Assembly: GCF_000243395.2 (NCBI RefSeq)
Contig: NZ_CM001484.1
Location: forward strand, 1,949,202 to 2,013,201
From: Saccharomonospora glauca K62
Lineage (GTDB): Bacteria > Actinomycetota > Actinomycetes > Mycobacteriales > Pseudonocardiaceae
Length of the DNA: 64,000 nucleotides
Direction of reading: 5' to 3'
Shown: piece after piece, positions 1 to 8,536 of the stretch
Layout: every line of letters begins with the position of its first letter
How positions within the stretch are numbered: position 1 is the stretch's first letter
Position numbers and translations under genes: made by a program
The notes under the pieces: generated by a model
The model's input: only the letters and a program-made list of their open reading frames with translations
Told to the model about the DNA's origin: nothing
The model's database searches: none

Positions 1-2
1 CC

Positions 3-608
3 ACCTTCAGCTTCTACGTCGGCGCCACGACCGCCGAGACCCAAAAACAGCAGGCCGTGCGCGCGATGCAGGGCTACGAGTCCAGCCTCACCGACTCGAG
101 CCGGATGCTCGGCCGAGCCCGCGACATGATCCCCGCCGCCTCCACCCTCCCGAGCACCGCCACCACGCCCGCCAGCGCGTCCGACGACACCCGACGGTCG
201 TGGCGCACGCTCGTCGGTGACCCGGCCAAGGGACTGACACCGGGGGCTGTCACGGGCGCCGTGGCCGGTGGAGCACTCGCCGCGGGAGCGGGACGGGCCG
301 TGGGAACGGGGTCGTTCACCGGAATGGCCACGCCGGGCACGCCACTCGCGCCGGGCCTGCGAGTCGGGTCGATGGCGCTGTCCGGCGGTCCCGGAGCGAC
401 GATCACGCAGCTCGCCGCCGAGACGGCGGCCACGCGACCGGGCGCGATGGGCGGCATGGTGCCGCCCGGAGCCACCGGAGCCCGCCCCGGCTCCGACGAC
501 GAGGAACACGAGAACCGGATGCCGACGATCGACCACGGATTGTTCCCCCTCACCGAACCCGGTAGTGAGGCGGTCATCGGCCTGAACCAGGGAGACGACG
601 AGCTGTGA
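3..608 (+). CDS. PPE-like / ESX substrate protein, C-terminal part (5' end outside window)
   Basis: The frame is open from the left edge, so only the last 201 codons are present. The visible part starts with a helical stretch typical of the end of a PPE/WXG-type helical bundle. It is followed by a Gly/Ala/Pro-rich, low-complexity region (around TGAVAGGALAAGAG) and an acidic tail. Such proteins are exported by type VII (ESX) secretion in actinomycetes. The next gene overlaps its stop codon by 4 bp, and four further ESX-type genes follow, which supports the assignment. The N-terminal domain is missing, so PPE against another WXG100-fused family cannot be settled. A nearly full-length minus-strand frame across this gene is a high-GC shadow. 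Confidence 0.6.
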   Translation, partial: TFSFYVGATTAETQKQQAVRAMQGYESSLTDSSRMLGRARDMIPAASTLPSTATTPASASDDTRRSWRTLVGDPAKGLTPGAVTGAVAGGALAAGAGRAVGTGSFTGMATPGTPLAPGLRVGSMALSGGPGATITQLAAETAATRPGAMGGMVPPGATGARPGSDDEEHENRMPTIDHGLFPLTEPGSEAVIGLNQGDDEL

Positions 609-991
609 GCGCGAAACGGGGAATCGAACTCGAACCGGATCTGCTCGACCAGCGCATCAAGACGCTGGCCGAACTGGGCGATCTGACCGGCGACCTGGTG
701 GCCACCGCGAGCCGACTGGCCGAACGACTGCCGAGGCTCGGCACCGCGCCCCCGGCCGTGCACCTGGCATTGCGCCTGCGGGAGGCGGCGGGCAGCTCCG
801 GCCTCGCGGGCGAGGTCGAGGCCACCGAGCGCGAGGTCCGCGAATACAAGCAGATGCTCTCCGAGGCCAAACGCAAGTACGAGGAACACGAATCCCAAGC
901 CCGTGAGGACCTGCGGGCCGCCGAGGAGTCCGCCGCAACCGCCGGACCCGACGCGACAGGTCGACCCGGCTCACCGAGGCGATCGTCATGA
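605..991 (+). CDS. small coiled-coil protein of ESX operon, unknown function
   Basis: This 128-aa protein starts at a GTG overlapping the previous stop codon. Residues 1-60 form a predicted amphipathic helix. Residues 68-115 are strongly charged and heptad-like (E/K/R-rich), suggesting a coiled coil, and the tail is short and Pro/Ser/Arg-rich. There is no signal peptide or membrane segment. It overlaps the downstream EspG-like gene by 4 bp, so the genes are almost certainly cotranscribed and translationally coupled. I do not recognise a named family. By position it is probably a partner or chaperone-like component for the PPE/WXG pair. Confidence 0.6.
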   Translation: MSAKRGIELEPDLLDQRIKTLAELGDLTGDLVATASRLAERLPRLGTAPPAVHLALRLREAAGSSGLAGEVEATEREVREYKQMLSEAKRKYEEHESQAREDLRAAEESAATAGPDATGRPGSPRRSS

Positions 992-1791
992 CGGCCGCGA
1001 TCACCCCCACCGAACGCGTCGACCTGACCCCGACCGAGCTGGACCTGCTCGCCGCCTACGCGGGCAGACCGTTCCCGTTCCCACTGCGCGTGCCCTCGAC
1101 CGGCCGGATCGCGGGCGAACGCGCCGCATTGTTCGCCGCGGCGGGACAACGACTCGCCGAGCGCGGACTCGCCACACCGGACGGGCCCGTCGGCATCGCG
1201 GCGGAACTGATGACCGCCCTGCGAGAGCACCGAAACACCGTCGACCTCGTGGTGATCGACGGCACCCAGGTGACGGGAGCCGTCACCATGATCCTCGACT
1301 CCCACGCGGTGGTGTGCCGACAGTCGATCGGCCCCGAGCCCGCACCGGTCACCGTCACGCGAGTCGCCGACACCGCACTGACCACCGAACTCACGGCATT
1401 CCTTCCACGCGTGAAGGCCGCGCCGACCCTGCCCCTCACCCTGCCGCCCGGCGTGCTCGAGGACGCGTTGCGACTGCTGCGGAATACGATGGGCATCACC
1501 GCGCCCCGCGAGCGAGTCCGAGCCCTGGTCCGGGAACGCGGGGGAGAGGCCTCCGCCGTCGACGCGCTCATCGACCTCGTGCCGTCGGTGTCGGGACGAG
1601 GACAACTCGGCGTCGTCCTCCGATCGCCGACCGGCGCCGCCGACCGCCCACCCGAACTGTCGTGGTTGGACACCCCCAGAGGCCGAGTCCGAGTCGACCG
1701 CGACCCCCGAGGCTGGGTGAGCGTCAACCCGTTACGACACGGCGAACTGCTCACGGCCCTCAACGACGCCGTGGCCCGAGCCCGCGCCTAG
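988..1791 (+). CDS. EspG-family ESX secretion-associated protein
   Basis: This 267-aa protein has the layout of EspG (ESX-specific cytosolic chaperones that bind PPE proteins). The N-terminal segment (ERVDLTPTELDLLAAYAG) contains the LT..E hydrophobic pattern of the family. It is followed by alternating beta strands (VDLVVIDG, GAVTMIL, HAVVC) and a C-terminal alpha/beta part ending in the GRVRVDRDPRGWVSVNPL strand pair. The length matches the family (about 260-290 aa). It overlaps its upstream neighbour by 4 bp. In known systems EspG holds PE/PPE substrates soluble before export, so its position after a PPE-like gene fits. No EccC/EccD apparatus gene is in the window. Confidence 0.65.
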   Translation: MTAAITPTERVDLTPTELDLLAAYAGRPFPFPLRVPSTGRIAGERAALFAAAGQRLAERGLATPDGPVGIAAELMTALREHRNTVDLVVIDGTQVTGAVTMILDSHAVVCRQSIGPEPAPVTVTRVADTALTTELTAFLPRVKAAPTLPLTLPPGVLEDALRLLRNTMGITAPRERVRALVRERGGEASAVDALIDLVPSVSGRGQLGVVLRSPTGAADRPPELSWLDTPRGRVRVDRDPRGWVSVNPLRHGELLTALNDAVARARA

Positions 1792-1826
1792 CCCAATTCG
1801 ACGGTGGGAAACAGAAAGGAACCCTC

Positions 1827-2174
1827 ATGGAACCAGCACAGTGGTTGGCCGACTACCGCGACCGCCTCGAACGCGCGGCCTACGGCGCCCAACGAGCCAG
1901 CGAGAGCCTACGCGAGGTCGGAGCGACCGCCACCTCCCCACGCGGTGAGGTCACCGTGTCGGTGAACGCCGCGGGCGCACTCGAGGACATCAAACTGGTC
2001 CCCGCGGCACGCAAACTCGAAGCCGAGGCCCTCGCGAGACTCATCATGACCACCGCCCGCGAAGCCCAGCGCATCGCCGCCGGACGCATGGCCGAGGTGA
2101 TGGCCGGCTACCTCGGGGACAACCCGGCACTCATCGAGATCACGAAACACCTGCCCGCGGAGGTCGTGCGATGA
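1827..2174 (+). CDS. YbaB/EbfC-family protein
   Basis: This 115-aa protein begins at ATG 1827, with AAAGGA seven bases upstream. A longer frame starting at 903 is a shadow across the previous gene. The fold signature is a helix (residues 1-35) followed by SPRGEVTVSVNAAGALEDIKL, the beta-hairpin typical of YbaB/EbfC nucleoid-associated proteins, and then a long helix. In Pseudonocardiaceae and Streptomyces, YbaB-like proteins are often encoded within ESX/WXG100 operons, where their role is unclear. The gene overlaps the next one by 4 bp. DNA binding is inferred from the family, not visible in specific residues. Confidence 0.7.
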   Translation: MEPAQWLADYRDRLERAAYGAQRASESLREVGATATSPRGEVTVSVNAAGALEDIKLVPAARKLEAEALARLIMTTAREAQRIAAGRMAEVMAGYLGDNPALIEITKHLPAEVVR

Positions 2175-2503
2175 GCCCGCAACCGTCCTACGAAGTCGAC
2201 CCCGAACAGCTCCGCGCCCACGCCCGCAGGCTCGCCGCGCACGCCGACCAACTGTCCTCCATCGGCACGGCCCTGCCCTCGCAGATGGGAGCCCAGTCAC
2301 TGGGAGCGTTCGCACAGTTCATCACCGCGAGCATCGGCGCGGCGATGACCGCGACGACGGACGCCTTCGCGCACGCCTCCTCCACTGTGGACAAGGTGAG
2401 CGAGGGCATGCGACGCGCCGCCGACCGGTATCAGGAATCCGACGACACCCACGCCACCGACCTCACCGGCATCGGGGCACACATCGAGGAGGAACCCCGA
2501 TGA
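2171..2503 (+). CDS. EspC-like small ESX secretion protein
   Basis: This 110-aa protein has two helices separated by a turn, matching the EspC-type family of ESX-exported proteins. The opening YEVDPEQLRAHARRLAAHADQL helix and the central ALPSQMGAQSLGAF turn are typical, as is the final helix with YQESDD. There is no classical signal peptide, as expected for ESX substrates. It starts 4 bp inside the YbaB-like gene and ends 4 bp inside the WXG100-like gene, so the three are coupled. The exact partner of this protein is unknown; heterodimer formation with the downstream WXG100-like protein is plausible. Confidence 0.65.
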   Translation: MSPQPSYEVDPEQLRAHARRLAAHADQLSSIGTALPSQMGAQSLGAFAQFITASIGAAMTATTDAFAHASSTVDKVSEGMRRAADRYQESDDTHATDLTGIGAHIEEEPR

Positions 2504-3429
2504 CCACGACCTCACGAACCCAGCACGAGCCCTCCGAGCGTTCCGCGGTGGAGATCAGCACGGCACTGGCCGACCTACGAATCGCCGGGGACGCCATCGG
2601 CGGCAAGCAATGGCTCTCGGCCGACCTCGCGGGCGAACCCGTGGTCTCGATCAACATGCTCGGCTCCACGGCCAGCCCACTTTCCGCCCTCGCCAGCGCG
2701 GGATGCGACTTCCTCACCCCACTGATCTCGTTCCTCGAGGAACCACTCGCGCAACTACGCGGAGAGCCCGACTCGGTGTCCGGCCCCGCCGCCGAGCACG
2801 ACGAGGCCGCGCGCTCGGCGAACGCCGTCGCCGACGACTACCGCTCCACGGTGGAATCGGAGACCAGCGAGTGGTCCGGCGACGCCAAAACCAACTACAC
2901 GCAGACGGCCTACCAACTCGTCGACGGAATCCTGTCCATCGCGGAGACCGCCGCCACCAACGCGAAGGCGATGATCGCGGCGGGCGAGGTGGTGGCCCAG
3001 GTCGTCGACATCGTCACCCGACTGATCACCGAGGCCGTCGGAAAGATCGTGCCGATCATGACCGAGGCGATCGCCGCGGCCCCCGCCACGTTCGGCGCCA
3101 GCATCGCGCAGGCGATCCCGCAGTGCGTGGCCATCGCCGTCGACTACGGCGGACGGATCGCGGCCAAGCTGGGGGAGCTGCTCGCCAGCGGCGAGAACCT
3201 GGTGAAGCTCATCGAGGGCGCGACCGGGGTCCTCAAGGTTGTTCGGCAAGGCCTCACCGTCATCGGCGACCTGGCGGGAGGCGGTGCCCCCTCGGACACG
3301 GGCGCCCAAAGCGTGAAGGAACTACCGAAGCCCGAGACGAACACCGAAAGCCGAGGCGAAGAGGACCAGCCGCAACCCGAGGTGGACAACCCACTGGACG
3401 GCGAGTGGAGCCCCATCACGCGGGAATAG
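2500..3429 (+). CDS. WXG100-like type VII secretion target with extended C-terminus
   Basis: This 309-aa protein has an N-terminal helical domain with the hairpin motif EWSGDAKTNY at about residues 119-128. That is the W-x-G turn of WXG100 proteins. The next 100 residues are Ala-rich helices (AIAAAPATFGASIAQAI), and the tail is acidic and Pro-rich. It is much longer than ESAT-6-like proteins (about 100 aa), so it is an ESX substrate with an added helical domain. It overlaps the EspC-like gene by 4 bp and is last in the operon; a gap of about 160 bp follows. Whether the C-terminus is toxic, adhesive or structural cannot be read from sequence. Confidence 0.65.
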   Translation: MTTTSRTQHEPSERSAVEISTALADLRIAGDAIGGKQWLSADLAGEPVVSINMLGSTASPLSALASAGCDFLTPLISFLEEPLAQLRGEPDSVSGPAAEHDEAARSANAVADDYRSTVESETSEWSGDAKTNYTQTAYQLVDGILSIAETAATNAKAMIAAGEVVAQVVDIVTRLITEAVGKIVPIMTEAIAAAPATFGASIAQAIPQCVAIAVDYGGRIAAKLGELLASGENLVKLIEGATGVLKVVRQGLTVIGDLAGGGAPSDTGAQSVKELPKPETNTESRGEEDQPQPEVDNPLDGEWSPITRE

Positions 3430-3587
3430 AGGCCATCGACCCGGTGGCGCGCCCGGCCGGCGAGTGGCGTCGTGACGTGGGGGCACGACGGCGCCTTACC
3501 GACCACGCGCCACCGCCGATGCTCGCCATCCACGGCACCCGCCATGTCCCCGGGCGAGGACGATGTCGTACTGAGTGAAGGAGAGTC

Positions 3588-4678
3588 ATGACAATGCGAT
3601 GGAGGACATCGGGAGCGCTGGGCGCCGTGCTCGCGCTCGGGAGTGTGCTCGGGCTCACCGGAGCTACCCAGACGTATACGCGGCCACCGAGCCGCCGGTC
3701 TTCGCCGACGGCCACGGGCTCACGGTCGTCGAACAGCCGTGGTGGGTGGATGACGAGCAACGAACGTTCAAGCTCGTCGTGCGAACCGACGAGGTGCCTC
3801 GTTACTCGACGCTGGAGGGCCAGACCTCCGGTGAGCACGTGATCATGGTAACCCTGCCGGAAGGGTATGACACTTCCGGTAACACCCGCTATCCCGTTCA
3901 GTACCACCTCCACGGCCACCCCGACTACCCGGATTCCGTGACGAACAAGGAGATGTTCGAGGAGTCGACCGCAGGTGGCGTTCCACTGATCACCGTGGCA
4001 CCCAATGGTTCCGGCCGCGGCTGGTACACCAACTGGGTCAACCCGCCCGACTCGCTCGGACCGCAGAACTGGGAGACTTTCCACCTCGATCAAGTGATTC
4101 CGTTCATCGACGCGAACTTACACACGATCCCGAGCCGGGACGGACGAGCTATTTCCGGGCACTCGATGGGCGGTTTCGGGGCGATGCACTACGCGGAGAC
4201 AAGGCCGGATCTCTTCGCCTACGTGGGAAGCTTTTCGGGTGGTCTCGACCTGTTGAACCAGGCACAGCGCGTGGCGGTGGTAGCCACGACACAACTTCCC
4301 ACCAGCGGCATGCCGACGGTCCCTCCGGACGCGATCTTCGGTGTCCCGGTGTGGCCGCTGGACACGGTCTGGAACGAGGTGAGCCCCGCGCAGCACGTGG
4401 AGTCATTGCGGGGCATGGGTGTGGCGCTGTATACCGGGGACGGCGGAAATCTCCTTGATAACGCTCCACAGGCTGTCATCGAGAAGGTGGTGCGCGACAC
4501 CAATCTCGTCACCCGTGACCACCTCGTCGCGGCCGGAATTCCGCACACGTTCGTCGACTACGGCGACGGCAGCGAGTGGGCGGAAGGCTGCACCGGTAAG
4601 CACGCACAAGCCGCGTGCCTGAAGGCCGACATGAAACACTTCGTCGGGATACTTATGGAGGAACTCGCTCATCCCTAA
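3588..4678 (+). pseudogene. secreted Ag85/esterase-family alpha/beta hydrolase with apparent frameshift
   Basis: A good ribosome binding site (GAAGGAGAG) precedes ATG 3588. That frame encodes a classic Sec signal peptide (MTMRWRTSGALGAVLALG, then SVLGLTGA), but it runs into arginine/serine-rich nonsense after about 3665. The adjacent frame (from about 3662, SYPDVYAATEPPVF onward) encodes the mature esterase D/Ag85-type hydrolase. It has an HLHGHPDY oxyanion region, nucleophile elbow GHSMGGFG at about 4157-4180 and a late acid/His region (HTFVDYGDG). Joining the two frames needs one extra base near 3660. Either the gene is broken, or this is a sequencing or assembly error. If intact, it would act outside the cell on acyl esters or mycolates. 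Confidence 0.65.
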
Positions 4679-4987
4679 CGCGCGATGCGCCGCGGCTACC
4701 GGCGTGCCGGGCGTAATACCACCGACGGGCACGCAAAACTCGTGGTTACCGACGCACCGTCCGAGGGCCGCTCCCGGACCGACCGCCACGCCGTTGCTTT
4801 CGAGGGTAAGGGCGAGAAGCTGATCGAACAGCTCACCTCGACGACCTCTATGGGCTCCATGGGGCGGCGTGGCGGGTCGAAGGACATTCGAGACCGTGTC
4901 GCTTTCCTTGCGGACCACCCCTTGGCATCGGGCAGACGGTCTTCGTCGCCGGTGGCATGGGACGGGTGGCCGAGAAGCTGCGCGCTG
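4679..4987. other. intergenic region, no supportable gene
   Basis: This region separates the 3' ends of two convergent genes, the esterase on plus and the IS-disrupted gene on minus. Short frames here lack ribosome binding sites and recognisable protein character. I saw no strong hairpin. Confidence 0.5.
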
Positions 4988-5638
4988 TCACCAGGTGAGG
5001 GCGACGGCTGCCGTGGCGGTGGCGTCGAGAACCGCTGCGGAGGGATCGCCGCGAAGAGGCTCGGTTTCGGCGAAGATCACCGATGAACCCCTGGTTTTCG
5101 AGTCGTAGTGGTGTCCGGTGAATGGTACGAGAGGCGCGATCGGGCGGATGTCGCCGGTGCCGTGCTCGTCGATGAGGTCCTTGAACTTTCGAGCTTGCGA
5201 TGTCCGTCGCATGGTCACCTTGGACACGGCCACCAGCATCTCGTTGCCCGCCTCGTCGATGACCGGGTATTGCCAGCGTTGCAGCTTGCGACAGGGCGTG
5301 GTGAGGAAGAACTTCTGCACTTGCCCGAAGCTGAAGGTCACGCACTCGACGGCGTCTTCGTGACGCTCCCGGCCCTTGCGCATCCGTAGTTGTTTCCAGG
5401 CGCGCTGGGAGTGGCCCTGGCGAGCGGTCCGCTTCGCTTTGGGGAGCTGAGACTGGATGTTGCGGATCACGGCGGACTCGGCCGCGGACAAGCCGGCGGA
5501 GCTGCCCGCCGAGCCACCCACCGTGGACAGGCCACCGAATCCGCCCGAAGCGCTGAGCGCCACGGTGGTGCCGACCGCCACGGCAGCTACCGTTCTTCGC
5601 CCCTTTCCATTGACTGGAACTTTCCTTCCATCGGCTAA

Positions 5639-6507
5639 GAGCGTGTCTCGTTTGGATCTTGGTTGGGTTGCGGGCATGATCTTGGTTCGTGGTTGATGAG
5701 TTGTCGCGGCGGTTGGTGCCTGATGAGCTGTGGGCACTGGTCGAACCGCTGGTCCCTGCGCATCAGGTTCGTCCGCAGGGAGGCGGACGGTCGCGCGTGG
5801 ATGATCGTGCTGTGTTCACCGCGATCGTGTTCGTGCTGACAAGCGGGTGCGCTTGGCGACACCTGCCACCCAGCTTCGGAGTGAAGGTCCCGACCGCGCA
5901 TCGTCGCTTCACCGAGTGGACGAAAGCCGGATTATGGCGCAGGTTGCATCGCGCGGTACTCGATGAACTCGGCAGCCAGGGAATGATCGACTGGTCCCGC
6001 GCGGTCCTGGACGGAGCCTCCGTCAGGGCCAAAAGGGGGGATCTCTGACCGGTCCCAGTCCTGTGGACCGCGGGAAACCCGGCTCGAAGATCCATGCACT
6101 GTCCGACCGGGCGGGACTGCCGCTGGCGGTCGCGATCTCGGCCGCGAACACCAACGACGCGCACGCCCTCAAACCGCTGATTCTGGCCATCCCCGCCGTG
6201 AAATCCCGGCGGGGGCCCCGCCGGCGCAAGCCGGACAAGCTCCACGCCGACAAAGCCTACGACCAGGCCGAACTCCGAGACTGGGTACGCAAGCAAGGAA
6301 TCACCGTGCGCATCGCCCGCAAAGGCATCGAATCCAGCCAGAAACTCGGCAAGCACCGCTGGGTCATCGAACGATGTATCGCGTGGCTGTTCGGATACCG
6401 ACGATTGACCATACGCTACGAGCGCTACGCCAACCACTTCTGCGCCTTCCTCACTCTCGCCGCAGCCCTCACCTGCTTCAAGAAACTCGCGAAATGAGAC
6501 ATGCTCT
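5639..6507 (+). mobile_element. IS5-family insertion sequence (869 bp) with TAA target duplication
   Basis: Terminal inverted repeats are visible: the left end GAGCGTGTCTCGTTT and, on the complement of the right end, GAGCATGTCTCATTT (13 of 15 matching). A TAA triplet flanks both ends (5636-5638 and 6508-6510), consistent with a 3-bp target duplication as produced by some IS5-family groups. The length and the two overlapping transposase frames are typical of this family. The element sits 27 bp into a minus-strand gene. The preserved target duplication and the re-joinable host frame suggest a fairly recent insertion. Confidence 0.85.
5689..6497 (+). CDS. IS5-family DDE transposase made from two frames (-1 frameshift)
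   Basis: Frame A (5689-6048) encodes the N-terminal domain (RLVPDELWALVEPLVPAH; SGCAWRHLPPSFG) ending with the first catalytic Asp region (LDGASVRAKRGDL). Frame B, from about 6042 to 6497, carries GSKIHALSDRAGLPLAVAIS, the second Asp (DKAYD) and the Glu region (RWVIERCIAWLFGYRRL). The frames are joined by a -1 shift at the A4G6 run 6031-6040, a usual slippery site in IS5 relatives. The fused product would be about 269 aa. All three DDE positions are visible, so the enzyme could be active if frameshifting occurs. Confidence 0.8.
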
Positions 6508-6534
6508 AAAGTCACCCACCTCTGTTCGGGCATC

Positions 6535-6949
6535 GTCCTCCTCCCTCGGTGTGAGGGAGATTCTTGATCAGCTGATCGGACGCCGTGGGGGAACGGGGAC
6601 AACACCCCCGAATGGGTGAGTCGAGGCGAGAAGCAGGGGGAAGTGACTGTCAGGAGTGGGTTTAACCGTGGCGGACCATTGTGGCGCTAGGGTCTGTCGC
6701 TATTGCATGGACATTCGTAACTTGAATTTATGGGGTAATCCAAGGAAGCCAATAAGGTGAGAAAGTGCCCCAGAACTGAGCGTGAAGAATTCTGTCACTT
6801 TGGTCTAGTGAGACTTGAGTTCTTTCGAGGTAGTGTGGCCACGCTTACCCATGCCCCTCTACGCCCATACATCGGGCTCATGGTGATGTCGCGGTCCCGA
6901 GACCGAGCTTGGCTGTCGAGGCTGCGGTCGGAACCGCGACATCGTGGTG
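6535..6949. other. intergenic region upstream of IS-split gene
   Basis: This holds the original promoter side of the minus-strand gene that begins at 6534 and the 3' flank of the 448-aa gene. It is lower in GC than its surroundings (for example around 6700-6830). No ORF here has convincing coding character, and I see no RNA gene. Confidence 0.45.
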
Positions 6950-8296
6950 TCAGGGAAGTAGGCGCATGGCGAACACGGTTCCATCCGGGCGGATCGACAC
7001 CGGGCCGTCCCATGAGTTGTTCTCGGAGGGGTCGGGCCAGGAGTAGCGGCCGGCGTAGATTTCACGTCGATACTGTTTCACTTGTCCTTTTGCCAGGAGA
7101 CGAAGCAGGTCCTCCGCTACGCCGGAGAACGCTTCGACCCTGACGCCGTTCAAGCGGAAGACATGGTCGGTTCCGGCGAACTTGATGCCGCAGAGAATAT
7201 GGTCCACATCCTGCACGCTGCCGGCGCCAGCGTGGGCAAACCCCTCGAAATGTTGCTTCCCCTGGCGTTTGGTGAGGTACTGGGCCGTCGCTTCACCGTC
7301 GCCCGCGAAGGACGTCAACCCGGCGGCGTTCGTGCGCGCTAGCACACGACCGAACCATTCGTATCGCTCCGGGGTAACGTGGAATCCACAGGTGTCAGGA
7401 AGGTGTTTCTCTGCCTCGGGGGGAACCTGTAACTGATGGAAGTAGTTCTCGTCCCCGAGTTCGTCGTCCAGGTTGCTCGGTTTGCCGCTCACCTCATTCA
7501 GCCATCCACCGCTTCCTCGACTGCACAACGCGTGGACTGTGACACAGCCGTCCGAAGGTAGTTCGGTGCTGAAGATGAGGACGGGAGTTTCGTTCCATGG
7601 TCCAATGTGAACCATTTCGACGTGCGCTGACGCGGAGGCGAGCTGGCTGTGGGAGTACTTGATATCGCTGTGGTTGCCTTTGCAGGCGATCGGGAACACC
7701 AAGGAAGGCGATCCCGGCTTCCACAGCTCGGCGAAGTACTGTGGCTTGTACTTTCCCGGCTTGCTCCATCCGGCCTGCAGCACCGTATCCGCGGGTGTGA
7801 TCGAGACGAATCGGTCGGGATAGCGCTTCGACAGAATTCGCTGTGCTGTCACCAGGGCGAAACCGATGCCGAGTTCGCGTGACTGGAGAGCCTTGTAGTA
7901 CTCCGCCGTTATCTTTCCTTCGTCGGACAGATGCATGAAGGAGTCAGTTTTACCGGTCAGCGCTTGGCTGTACTTCAACGCTCCCCAGTGTTCGGCGAGG
8001 CCGCGTGCAGCTCCTCGTCTCGCAAGGGCGATGGCTTGGCCGAGCGCATGCAATACTTCCCAAGGAGTGGTTGCGATGGGCTGACTTTCCCGGTCGGGGA
8101 GGGGTTGCAAGCCCGGCTTCCGGCGTAAGGGGATGTGTCTGTCCTGCTCGCCCTTCTCGGCCTGCTTCTTCGCGCGTTCCTCGTCGTCTTTCTTCGCGGC
8201 CGCGGCTACGGCGTTTGCTAAGTTTAAATTGGAGTCTACGGAGAAGTTGGACTCGCGGGCGAGATCCTGAAGTACTTCCTTCGTCGGCTTCAGCAC
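6950..8296 (-). CDS. hypothetical 448-aa protein next to Wadjet operon
   Basis: It starts at GTG 8296 with a G-rich SD-like stretch just upstream. The N-terminal ~60 residues are highly charged (AAAAKKDDEERAKKQAEKG) and probably helical or disordered. The remainder is a mixed alpha/beta domain. Strands such as SLVFPIACKGNHSD, followed by a helix and then PVLIFST, resemble the beta-beta-alpha core of many nucleases, with Asp at the end of the previous strand region (ITPADTVL). This is only suggestive. No signal peptide or membrane segment is present. It is encoded in the same direction as jetABCD, 240 bp beyond jetD. I do not recognise the family; its place in a defence cluster makes an anti-phage or anti-plasmid role a reasonable guess. 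Confidence 0.55.
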   Translation of the reverse strand: MLKPTKEVLQDLARESNFSVDSNLNLANAVAAAAKKDDEERAKKQAEKGEQDRHIPLRRKPGLQPLPDRESQPIATTPWEVLHALGQAIALARRGAARGLAEHWGALKYSQALTGKTDSFMHLSDEGKITAEYYKALQSRELGIGFALVTAQRILSKRYPDRFVSITPADTVLQAGWSKPGKYKPQYFAELWKPGSPSLVFPIACKGNHSDIKYSHSQLASASAHVEMVHIGPWNETPVLIFSTELPSDGCVTVHALCSRGSGGWLNEVSGKPSNLDDELGDENYFHQLQVPPEAEKHLPDTCGFHVTPERYEWFGRVLARTNAAGLTSFAGDGEATAQYLTKRQGKQHFEGFAHAGAGSVQDVDHILCGIKFAGTDHVFRLNGVRVEAFSGVAEDLLRLLAKGQVKQYRREIYAGRYSWPDPSENNSWDGPVSIRPDGTVFAMRLLP

Positions 8297-8536
8297 CGTC
8301 CCCCCAGGGTATGCGATAACTGTGCTTTGGTCTTACGCGATCTCTACCGCGATGCAACGTTACGGTCTTGATCGCACGCGCACATCCGCGTATTGAGTGA
8401 TATGGTCCGAGGATTTTTCACACTCACGGATCAGTCAAAATCTATTGACAAACATCTTTCGAAGTTGGAGAGGCTTTCCTTCATGCATTGGTGGTGGCCC
8501 CATGACTTCGCAGCCGGAGGTCCTCGGCGCCTTCAC

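Larger units (their letters stand above)
4988..6534 (-). pseudogene. hypothetical (probably secreted or membrane-anchored) protein gene split by IS5-family insertion
   Basis: The bulk of the gene is 4988-5635. Its missing 5' end lies beyond the IS, at 6508-6534: an ATG at 6534 preceded by GGAGGACG encodes MPEQRWVTL. If the IS and one copy of its TAA duplication are removed, the frame reads continuously from MPEQRWVTL into ADGRKVPVNGKGRRTVAAVA. The intact protein would be about 225 aa with a hydrophobic segment (TVAAVAVGTTVALSA) near the N-terminus, a Gly/Ser linker and a basic, beta-rich C-terminal domain (FSFGQVQKFFLTTPCRKLQRWQYP). I do not recognise the family. A longer apparent ORF starting at 5737 uses IS sequence and is probably not native. 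Confidence 0.6.
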
